From Pseudoalteromonas carrageenovora IAM 12662 (GTDB lineage: Bacteria > Pseudomonadota > Gammaproteobacteria > Enterobacterales > Alteromonadaceae): a DNA stretch of 64,000 nt. The notes beneath the pieces are model-generated. The model made no database searches. It was given only the letters and a program-made list of their open reading frames with translations, and was not told where the DNA came from. The number at the start of each line of letters is the position of its first letter. The first letter of the stretch is position 1. Below, one piece after another: positions 51,263 to 58,196 of this stretch. The DNA is taken from assembly GCF_900239935.1 (NCBI RefSeq), contig NZ_LT965928.1, positions 2,373,520-2,437,519 on the forward strand, given 5' to 3'. A program made the translations under genes and the position numbers.

Positions 51263-51278
51263 GAGGCTTTGGATTCAA
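51263..51278. repeat. 16-bp repeat downstream of immunity gene, copy A
   Basis: GAGGCTTTGGATTCAA, identical to 53800-53815. Both copies lie just beyond the 3' end of an immunity gene, so they probably mark an older shared module end. Confidence 0.6.
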
Positions 51279-51303
51279 AAGATTTTATTAATTATTATTT
51301 AAA

Positions 51304-52023
51304 TCAGTTCCAGTTGTTCCACATCATATCCTCGTTGCGCCAAAGCCCTTTTCCTTCTTTAAGCTTCATTACCAGATCTAATGTGGGGTCATACAATACA
51401 AGTGTACTCAGCGGAATGACTCTTGTATCCTCTTTTTTCACATCCGGACCTGCCCCTGAAAATAGCTCCCATTGATCAACTTCCCACCTCATTGCCTCAG
51501 TTACAACGGCTCCCTTTAGGGCCTCTAAATTTGTCACTGCTGAACAATTTTTAGGTAACCCACTTGGGTAACTACGATCAAACCAAGACCACACTCTATT
51601 ATTTGTGTCGTTCATAGGTAAATCACAATTCGGAACATCGATTGTCATTAATTGCTTTGGTGGTATTATCTGCATCAAAGAAATTTTGTCTGCTTTATAA
51701 TAGTCGATAGCACCTAATGGCAAATTGTTAGACCAAGATTCACCTGCTTTTTTCAGTTCAAAGCTTCCACTTATGTTTTCCACATTAACTGAGGATGCAC
51801 TAGGGTTGTTCATCAAGTATTTCGCTGCACAATCTACTATATTTTTAGCTAATTGAGCCGAGAAATAAGCTCCCCCGGCAAAAAGTAGCTCCACACCAAG
51901 TTTTTCATGCAGCCCTATGCTATATAAAAAGCGCGGTGAACTTCCCCCACTTATGGTATACACAAAATGGCCGTGACTCTTGATAGCATTACCTATCGTA
52001 TTTAATGCATCATTTTCATTCAT
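51304..52023 (-). CDS. DUF4262-like protein, putative immunity to the HNH tip
   Basis: A 239-residue soluble protein resembling the DUF4262 family (FVYTISGGSSPRFLYSIGLHE near residues 16-36, a segment typical of that family). It starts 5 bp after the stop of the HNH nuclease tip (52029). Close placement after a toxin tip points to an immunity role, but the family is not proved to be one. The gene is intact although its toxin partner is frameshifted. Confidence 0.68.
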   Translation of the reverse strand: MNENDALNTIGNAIKSHGHFVYTISGGSSPRFLYSIGLHEKLGVELLFAGGAYFSAQLAKNIVDCAAKYLMNNPSASSVNVENISGSFELKKAGESWSNNLPLGAIDYYKADKISLMQIIPPKQLMTIDVPNCDLPMNDTNNRVWSWFDRSYPSGLPKNCSAVTNLEALKGAVVTEAMRWEVDQWELFSGAGPDVKKEDTRVIPLSTLVLYDPTLDLVMKLKEGKGLWRNEDMMWNNWN

Positions 52024-52028
52024 TTAAT

Positions 52029-52620
52029 CTACTTCTCTTTCGCATGTACTTCTTTATGACAGTCTTTGCAAAGTGCAGCACCATTTTCTTTAGTTGTTGG
52101 GCCACCATCTGCGTGACGCTGTTTATGGTGACCATCGACTTCACTTAAAGGCTTAGTCTCACCACAACCAGCACATTTGCCACCTTGACCTTGCAACATT
52201 TCATTAGTTTCCCCCTAGAGTATGTTCTTTTAGGATCTCTGTCACCGGGAGCAACAGAGCCTCTTCCTGTTGGAGTCTTGGGAACCTTCGAAAAGTCACA
52301 GGCATTGTGTACCCACATATTTGTTTTACCAACAAATATGTGTGATCGATGTCTACAGTAAAATTATAAGCATATTGTGGTTTTTCGTTAACTTGTATAG
52401 ATGCAATAGTAATATCGTTTTTAAACTTTGGTCCAGAAACAATAGTGCCTACTTCAACATTACCAGCCGCTAACCAACCTAGGTTATCTACATAAAATGG
52501 GTGTTCTTCTGTTGTAGTAATAGACTCTTCTACGCCATTCTCATCTACAACTGTAAATGTAATAGTTTCTTCATGCCAATCCTTAAAAGTATCAGCAGCC
52601 AAACTTACTGGCAGAACACT
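52029..52620 (-). pseudogene. Rhs C-terminal Hint domain plus HNH nuclease tip, frameshifted
   Basis: The first part (52204-52620) is a Hint (intein-like) pretoxin domain, seen in TTEEHPFYVDNLGWLAAG. After HTLG the frame ends, but dropping one G from the run of five at 52211-52215 continues into GETNEMLQGQGGKCAGCGET. The second part has the HNH zinc-finger pattern: CAGC, then DGHHKQRHADGG, then LCKDCHKEVH. About 60 residues form the nuclease. Rhs/polymorphic toxins often release such tips through Hint self-cleavage. The N-terminal Rhs core is absent, so this is an orphan tip. Confidence 0.75.
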
Positions 52621-52656
52621 TCAGGCAAAGAAATGCAAAAACTGACCCTGATTGTT

Positions 52657-52962
52657 CTACTGCTTCATTTCTTTTCTAAAATAGAAATACAGAAAAATAC
52701 TCCCTATAGCATTAAATAAAATTAAGACTAAAACTGTTATAAAAAAGCTTTTTTTCCTAATAACGCTAGCTACTAAGGGCATAATCAAAAGAGCTATAAA
52801 TGCCCCAATTTGCGTTACGTATACAGCCAAGTGTAGTATTCTGTAGGACTCATCAAACACTGACGCCGTAACTAGAAACGTTAAAACTGCTAAAACAAAT
52901 AAAATTATAGAATTGCGCCATAGTGAGCCGACATTTTTCACCGAAAAGTTAGTGTTTTTCAT
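52657..52962 (-). CDS. Small membrane protein, putative immunity protein
   Basis: A 101-residue protein with three hydrophobic segments (about 17-33, 46-66 and 74-95). It overlaps the end of the Rhs tip at 52949 by 14 bp, the typical place of an immunity gene. Membrane immunity proteins commonly protect against membrane-acting or periplasmic toxins. No family recognised. Confidence 0.6.
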   Translation of the reverse strand: MKNTNFSVKNVGSLWRNSIILFVLAVLTFLVTASVFDESYRILHLAVYVTQIGAFIALLIMPLVASVIRKKSFFITVLVLILFNAIGSIFLYFYFRKEMKQ

Positions 52963-53713
52963 TTAGTTTATCCAAGTTAACTTCTGCCGCCAATTTAAAA
53001 AACCCTAAAGTAACTTCAACTTTTAATTTATTTTCATTGTTCAAGGATACATTTCCTGATTTTATTTGCACAGTTAATTTAGGTCCTTCTTTAGTGACAG
53101 AAGTCACTTTAGGCACACCTGTACGACTATCGGATTTTTCTTCTACCTTAAATAGCTGCGCTTTAGCACTAGCAACATTTGAATCTATATTGGCTAACAC
53201 TTCAATTGTTGTAACATTTTCAGGACCGTGGTCCCCATTTTGAACAGTCATAGAAGCTTCGCCACCAAACGTTGCTGTAGCATTGGGTGTTTTTATGCCA
53301 ATCTTCGCTCCGATAGCAGGTCCCGCACTTAGAGTTGTTGCTTGTCTTAAGGCTCTGTTTTGTTCAGGGGTAATCATCAATGATTTCGGATTATAAGAGT
53401 TTTTCCCCGTCGGATCCGTAGCATTGACTGGATCATTTCCCACATACGCGTACCAGTTCATGCCGTCTTCGTAGCCGATAGGGTCGGTTTGCATAAAACG
53501 CCCTAATTCAGGGTGGTAAACCCGTGCTTTGTAGTGATAAAGCTTAGTACCTGGGATTAAGATTTGCCCTGTATATCTAAAACGCGATGAGCTGGTATTA
53601 ATCGGCTCTCCAAATGGGCCATACTTATGTGTTGCTATTATTGAACCTGAGCCATTCGTTTCACTAATAATTGAGCCATGTTCATCTGCATGTAAATAGC
53701 GCTTGTTACCTGT
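52949..53713 (-). pseudogene. Orphan Rhs tip with partial core
   Basis: An open frame of 254 codons without a start codon at its edge (TGA lies just upstream at 53714-53716). The first 104 codons are Rhs core end ([29 protein letters not shown]), and the remaining 150 codons ([20 protein letters not shown] onward) are a unique tip of unknown activity. An internal ATG at 53494 could give only the tip with a bit of core. The 312-bp core part is a near copy of 54619-54930, so the tip can be swapped onto a full Rhs gene by recombination. Confidence 0.68.
53402..53713. repeat. Rhs core direct repeat, copy 2
   Basis: 312 bp, collinear without gaps and highly similar to 54619-54930. It begins at the codons for [10 protein letters not shown] and ends at DPTGK, where the tips diverge. 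Confidence 0.75.
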
Positions 53714-53758
53714 TCAGTTTCATTAGACCATTACACTTGAAGGTTATGAGCTAGCCAA

Positions 53759-53789
53759 GTCTCTTGATCTAGAAATGTGATCAAGAGAC
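53759..53789. other. Perfect hairpin between modules
   Basis: GTCTCTTGATC and GATCAAGAGAC, 11-bp arms with a 9-nt loop, located between the membrane immunity gene (ends 53822) and the next orphan tip. It may end transcription of the first toxin-immunity unit or mark a recombination joint. Confidence 0.55.
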
Positions 53790-53799
53790 AGCGACTAGC

Positions 53800-53815
53800 G
53801 AGGCTTTGGATTCAA
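53800..53815. repeat. 16-bp repeat downstream of immunity gene, copy B
   Basis: GAGGCTTTGGATTCAA, identical to 51263-51278, 6 bp beyond the stop of the membrane immunity gene. Confidence 0.6.
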
Positions 53816-53821
53816 GTTTTA

Positions 53822-54145
53822 TTACCACCAACCAGAGAGTTCATCGCCAATTACCTTGCCTCTGTCTACAGGAGAGAGGGAGTAAAATTTATCCTTATCC
53901 TCCTTTGTTTTCAGCGAACTTTTGTGAATCACAAAGCAAAGAATTAAATAAGGAATAAACAAACCTATTGTGATAACTATGAAAAATACAGCTTTTTCAA
54001 AGTGTGAGCCATTTAAGCCAAAAAGTACAATTGGTAAACCTATTCCAACCAACGGCCAAAGTAAGTTTTTATAGGCAGTTAATATTGCTGAAACAAGCAC
54101 CTGCTTGTTCAGCAAATTTTTTGAAAAATAACTATCGTTGCTCAT
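53822..54145 (-). CDS. Small membrane protein, putative immunity protein
   Basis: A 107-residue protein with two clear hydrophobic segments (about 28-45 and 54-76) and a charged C-terminal half. The start at 54145 overlaps the Rhs stop (TAATG); an earlier in-frame start at 54172 lies inside the Rhs gene and is rejected. Translational coupling to the Rhs tip suggests it is the cognate immunity protein. No family recognised. Confidence 0.62.
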   Translation of the reverse strand: MSNDSYFSKNLLNKQVLVSAILTAYKNLLWPLVGIGLPIVLFGLNGSHFEKAVFFIVITIGLFIPYLILCFVIHKSSLKTKEDKDKFYSLSPVDRGKVIGDELSGWW

Positions 54146-55425
54146 TAACAACTTCCATCTTTGTTTGTACATGTATTGGAACTCTGCGTACTCTCGGACT
54201 GCTGACTCATATATTCCATACCTTTTTGAACAATAGTTCCAGCGGGCACAGGGCTAGTGATACTATCAACAACCTTTACAGCCGCGCCTTCCGTTAGACT
54301 TTCGCCTTTTCTTTCAGCTTGAATTGCTCCTACAGCAGCCACTTTAGTAGCACCATCAACTCCTGCAATAACTCTTTCTGTCTTCGTAGTTAAGTTAACT
54401 GTTTCTTTACCTACTTTAATTGCCCCAGTTACCCCACCTTTAACTAACTGAGTCCCCATCGCTCCAACAGAACCTAAAGCAGCGGAGATAGCAACACTCT
54501 CATAATCAGCGCCAGCAAGAGCATCACCGAAACTCGCACCATCACTCATAGAATTATAGACCTGTGTAGCCAAATCAATACCACCACCGATAGCAGCACC
54601 AACTAAGAAGTTTAAAAACTTACCAGTAGGGTCAGTATGATTAATAGGATCATTACCTACATACGCATACATATTCATCCCATCTTTATAGCCAATGGGA
54701 TCAGTCTGCATAAAACGCCCTAATTCAGGGTGGTAAACCCGTGCTTTGTAGTGATAAAGCTTAGTACCTGGGATTAAGATTTGCCCAGTGTAACGGAAAC
54801 GCGATAAGCTGGTATTAATCGGCTCTCCAAATGGGCCATACTTATGCGTAGCGACAATTGAACCTGAGCCATTCGTTTCACTAATAATTGAGCCGCGCTC
54901 ATCTGCGTGTAAATAGCGCTTGTTGCCTGTGCCACTGCCTTCATACCACACCAGCGGGTCATCTTCGCCTATACCATGAACATAACGACGTAATAGACTA
55001 CCGCTGCTGTTGTATTCCGCAACCAGTTCGTTTGCATCGTATAAAAAGGTTGTTTTAGTACCATTGAGTGTTGAGTAATTTAATCGCCCCGTTGCATCAT
55101 AGCCAAGTGCTAAGCTGGTACCTGATTTAGACGCAGACGTTAATCGGTTATGCGCATTATAGTTATAGCTCCAACCATCATAACTTTTTAAGTTGCCGTT
55201 ATTATCATAGGTTAAATTTTTACCACCAACACTCGTGTATTGGTTTAAATCATTGGTGTAGTAATCTTGCTCACCAATAGTTGGAATTTGAATCTGGTAA
55301 TTATTATTACTAACTGTTTTTGACTTAAGCTGGTTCGCATAGTTATAAACGAAATTAGCGTTATTGATACCCGTATGATTAAATTGGCTTACGCGTCCTT
55401 TGTGTCGTAACCTAATGGTTGTGCT
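54145..55425 (-). pseudogene. Rhs/YD-repeat protein, 5'-truncated, with unique tip
   Basis: A 426-codon open frame of Rhs core and tip with no start codon; TGA closes it upstream at 55426-55428. It shows YD-type repeats ([34 protein letters not shown]), then the conserved core end ([49 protein letters not shown]). A tip of about 160 residues is rich in Gly/Ala with hydrophobic stretches and ends in CTNKDGSC. A full Rhs protein would have 1,000 or more residues before this. GTG at 54951 could start a short product, but secretion would be lost. The lost 5' end lies near the right end of the Tn7-like element. Confidence 0.75.
54619..54930. repeat. Rhs core direct repeat, copy 1
   Basis: 312 bp, the partner of 53402-53713. 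Same orientation, so recombination between the two would exchange tips and delete about 1.2 kb. Confidence 0.75.
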
Positions 55426-55560
55426 TCAAATGCGACTATTGATGTTGAAAATTCAAAATGGAAACACGCATCAAACTTTAAAGAGGATTCAACTAAACAG
55501 GTAGATTTATTTTTTTTTGACAAGCAAATTTATGGAGGTTTTTTACACGGGAGTGTTTGA
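55411..55560 (+). other. Short open frame near the right end, unassigned
   Basis: A 49-codon frame without a start (after TAA) reading NSKWKHASNFKEDSTKQVDL and ending FLHGSV, then TGA. It runs toward the right end and could be the 3' scrap of a lost gene, or chance. I do not recognise it. Confidence 0.25.
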
Positions 55561-55614
55561 GTTTTCTTCTGTACATGTGAGTCAACCATCTAACCATTAG
55601 GTTAAATACTAGAC

Positions 55615-55684
55615 TATGCCACCTTATACTTCTAATTTATGCCATCTTTTAGTACAAATATGTCAACTTATACTTCAAACAACA
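55615..55684 (-). repeat. Tn7-like right (ffs-proximal) end with three TnsB-like sites
   Basis: Read inward from ACA at 55684: terminal TGTTGTTTGAAG, then sites R1 (55659-55676, GAAGTATAAGTTGACATA), R2 (55638-55655) and R3 (55615-55632, GAAGTATAAGGTGGCATA). Starts are 21 and 23 bp apart, the tight tiling typical of a Tn7 right end. Confidence 0.78.
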
Positions 55685-55689
55685 CCCAA
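55685..55689. repeat. Target-site duplication, ffs-proximal copy
   Basis: CCCAA directly outside the right ACA end; identical to 50013-50017. It forms part of the ffs terminator stem. Confidence 0.8.
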
Positions 55690-55703
55690 ATGAGGAATTT
55701 GGG
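55685..55703 (-). terminator. ffs terminator stem
   Basis: CCCAAAT-GAGGA-ATTTGGG, a 7-bp stem directly after ffs. The transposon joins the genome at its outer base, so the stem remains intact but its natural downstream sequence is displaced by 5.7 kb. Confidence 0.6.
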
Positions 55704-55814
55704 TGGCAGTCTTACCAGCCACATCTCGGCACACACGTCACAAACTGTGGCTGCTCCCTTCCGGGCCTGACCAGGTTCGCCTGCTAGTGTTGCGAGAGGA
55801 CCAATAAGACTACC
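55701..55814 (-). ncRNA. ffs: 4.5S RNA of the signal recognition particle
   Basis: About 114 nt. The conserved SRP hairpin loop segment is clear on the minus strand: CAGGCCCGGAAGGGAGCAGCC followed by the returning strand GTGTGTGCCGAGATGTGGCTGG. The ends pair (GGTAGTCTTA with TAAGACTGCC). With Ffh it targets nascent membrane proteins. End positions are estimated from the pairing and may be off by a few bases. The gene is the attachment site of the Tn7-like element. Confidence 0.92.
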
Positions 55815-55842
55815 ATTGAGGGCCTTGGTTGGCGCGGGAGGG

Positions 55843-55871
55843 ATTATCTCTACTTTTACTGTGTTATTCAA
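55843..55871 (-). promoter_or_regulatory. ffs promoter
   Basis: On the minus strand, TTGAAT (55871-55866), 17 bp, then GATAAT (55848-55843), a near-consensus sigma-70 promoter. A GC-rich discriminator (CCCTCCCGCGCC) follows, as in stable-RNA promoters. Confidence 0.7.
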
Positions 55872-55945
55872 GGGATAATCAAAAAAGAAAGTGCGATTGC
55901 ATACTTCATATACAATCGCGGCATATTTAGCTGTTTTAGTGCGTA

Positions 55946-56821
55946 TTAATTGCTCTCTAACTGCGCTTTTATATTGCGAAGTGCTGCTTTTACTTTTTTC
56001 ATGTTTTCTGGGCCCATGCGTAAAAGTTGTTTTTGTGCAGCAGGAAGTTGCTCCCATTCAGAAAATGCATACTGATAAGTAACCGAGTCACGTAGTAACG
56101 GCAAGTCACCTTCAGGTTCTGGCGTATCGAGTAATAGATCGATAGCATCTTCCAGCGTTTGATTAAACTCATCATCACCGTAGCCAATTTCACTGTAAGC
56201 ATTATTTATAAGTGGTTTATATTCTTCGTACATACGCACAGCTTGTGCTGCACTCATACTTGTAAACACTTTTACATAAGGGGTGTAACGCTCGTAGCTA
56301 TTAGGGTCGATTGTTAAAATGTCACCTTCGTTAACACTAAACTCTTCTTCTGGCTTAACTACTGGTGTGTGCTTTTTAGCAATTTTACCTTTGGCTATGT
56401 TATCTATAAATACAACGCCACGGCGAATTACGTCGTCGGTTACCATTAGGCTCATTACTGAATCACTTAGGTATTCGTCGATTTTTGCTACTACTACGTC
56501 GTCACTTTCATCAAGCGTTGGTAGTGGCTCTACTTCAGGCTCTGGCTCAACTGGGCGCTGTGCTGGCACTTCTAGGTTTTCTGGTTTTTCTGGCATAACC
56601 GATGGTGCATCAACAACAGGGTCATTTTCTGGTTTAAGCTCCATCATTGGCTGCTCTTTTGGTACTTGCTCTACCTCTGTGCGTTTTTGTGGCTCGTCAC
56701 TTGGTTTTAAAAGTACAAATGCGGCAGCACACACCACAATAATTAAAATAATAACGGCGAATAAAAAGTTGTTATTAGGCGGACGTTTTTGAACATCTGA
56801 CGCTTCTGGTTTATCTGACAT
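55946..56821 (-). CDS. DUF3014-family membrane-anchored protein
   Basis: A 291-residue protein with a short cytoplasmic N terminus, one membrane anchor (residues about 14-34), a Pro/Glu-rich linker (about 35-95) and a C-terminal DUF3014 domain (about 95-285) with no known activity. The start at 56821 has GGAG upstream; a longer frame from 56854 is rejected. Monocistronic between ffs and a patatin gene. Confidence 0.82.
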   Translation of the reverse strand: MSDKPEASDVQKRPPNNNFLFAVIILIIVVCAAAFVLLKPSDEPQKRTEVEQVPKEQPMMELKPENDPVVDAPSVMPEKPENLEVPAQRPVEPEPEVEPLPTLDESDDVVVAKIDEYLSDSVMSLMVTDDVIRRGVVFIDNIAKGKIAKKHTPVVKPEEEFSVNEGDILTIDPNSYERYTPYVKVFTSMSAAQAVRMYEEYKPLINNAYSEIGYGDDEFNQTLEDAIDLLLDTPEPEGDLPLLRDSVTYQYAFSEWEQLPAAQKQLLRMGPENMKKVKAALRNIKAQLESN

Positions 56822-57035
56822 ACAAACTCCATAAAAATTAAAATGCATTATCACTCAGAGTGCTCTGAATGGAAAAAATTCATTATGAGTAAAAACTATT
56901 ACTGTAACTATCTTAGCTTACAAATATAAATGTAAGCTTACTATACGTAGTAACTCAGTTATCCTTTGATTCTTCTAGCTTAAAGACTTACAGTTAATAA
57001 ATAAAGTAAAGACGTTGAACAGTTTAAACACCAAT

Positions 57036-58181
57036 ATGAAAATCAAGCAAGTCGATCCAGAAAAACCAAAAATTGCTCTGTTATTAACAGGGGGTGGCGC
57101 ACGAGCTGCTTATCAAGTGGGTGTTTTAAAAGCCCTTGCGCATAGTATGCCACGTACTGCTCCTTTGCCGTTTAGAGTAATAAATGGCACTTCAGCTGGA
57201 GCAATTAACTCAGCCGCTTTAGCGTGTTATGCCTCTTGTGCGCATTTAGCTGTGCGTAAACTTGAGTCGGTTTGGAAAAACTTTTCGACCTCTATGGTGT
57301 ATAAAAGCGACTTTTTAAGTGTATTTGGCCATATTGCACGTAATATTTTAACCAGCTTTCAGTCTGAGCATATAAACCATCCTCCTGCGAGCTTATTAAA
57401 TAATCGCCCTTTGCGAGGGCTGTTAAACGAAATTTTAGATTTACACCGAATTGAGCGTAATTTACACCGTAATTACCTAGATGCATTGTCGATTACGGCC
57501 TCTAGTTACACGACCGGCGATTCTGTAGCGTTTTTTCAGTCAAACACACAAACATCGTGGCAGCGTGCTAAGCGCGAAGGCCAAGCAACGCGTATTAATG
57601 TAGAGCATTTAATGGCCTCAAGCGCCATTCCTATGGTGTTTCCTAGTGTGAATATTTATAACCATTATTTTGGTGATGGCTCAATACATCAGCTTTCGCC
57701 TTTAAGCCCATCTATTCATTTAGGTGCAGAGAAAATATTTATTATTGGGGTCGATCAACCTAAAGAGCTTCATCCTCCGGGGTATTCTCCTCATTACCCG
57801 GGCCTTTCGGCTGTTGCTGGGCATTTACTCGATAGTGTTTTTACCGACACCATGCAATCGGATTTAGAGCGTTTAGACCGTATTAATCGCACTTTAGGGC
57901 TACTACCCGCTCGCGATAAACACCAAGAGCTTAAGCAAATTGATACGTTTGTAATTAATCCATCGCAAAACTTTAATGCCATTGCCGCGCAATATTACAA
58001 CGACATGCCATGGGCTATTAAAGTACTACTGCGTACAATCGGTGTTAAAAAGCATTCACAATCGAGCTTAACTAGCTATCTATTATTTGAAAAACGCTAC
58101 ACCCAGCATTTAATGCAAATAGGCTTTGAAGACGGTATGAAAAAATTACCGGAGATACGCAAGTTTTTAGAACTAGATTAA
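57036..58181 (+). CDS. Patatin-like phospholipase
   Basis: A 381-residue lipid acyl hydrolase of the patatin/RssA type, probably cytoplasmic or membrane-associated. The oxyanion loop is GGGARAAYQVGVL near residues 20-32, the nucleophile lies in NGTSAGAINS near 54-63 and the dyad aspartate in FGDGSIHQLSP near 216-226. The ATG at 57036 was chosen over an in-frame TTG at 57015. C-terminal part resembles the DUF3336-free bacterial forms. Confidence 0.87.
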   Translation: MKIKQVDPEKPKIALLLTGGGARAAYQVGVLKALAHSMPRTAPLPFRVINGTSAGAINSAALACYASCAHLAVRKLESVWKNFSTSMVYKSDFLSVFGHIARNILTSFQSEHINHPPASLLNNRPLRGLLNEILDLHRIERNLHRNYLDALSITASSYTTGDSVAFFQSNTQTSWQRAKREGQATRINVEHLMASSAIPMVFPSVNIYNHYFGDGSIHQLSPLSPSIHLGAEKIFIIGVDQPKELHPPGYSPHYPGLSAVAGHLLDSVFTDTMQSDLERLDRINRTLGLLPARDKHQELKQIDTFVINPSQNFNAIAAQYYNDMPWAIKVLLRTIGVKKHSQSSLTSYLLFEKRYTQHLMQIGFEDGMKKLPEIRKFLELD

Positions 58182-58196
58182 GCCTAAACAGACACG

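Larger units (their letters stand above)
50018..55684. mobile_element. Non-autonomous Tn7-like element inserted at ffs
   Basis: A 5,667-bp segment with all physical marks of a Tn7-like transposon: it begins TGT and ends ACA, its terminal 26 bp are inverted copies matching at 24 positions, each end carries three TnsB-site-like repeats, and it is flanked by a perfect 5-bp duplication CCCAA. It starts directly beyond the terminator stem of ffs, a known attachment site of Tn7-like elements including I-F3 CRISPR-associated ones. No tnsA, tnsB, tnsC, tniQ or CRISPR genes are recognisable inside. The cargo is Rhs toxin and immunity modules. It probably moved with transposition proteins supplied by a related element, or lost its own. 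Confidence 0.82.

Noticed and set aside
50018..55684. CRISPR array or Tns/TniQ genes inside the Tn7-like element
   Set aside because: I searched both strands by eye for regular repeats and for transposase-like frames and found only Rhs-related cargo and one short unassigned frame.
55668..56057. 129-residue minus-strand ORF covering ffs
   Set aside because: It is translated through the 4.5S RNA gene and its promoter; RNA conservation explains the sequence.
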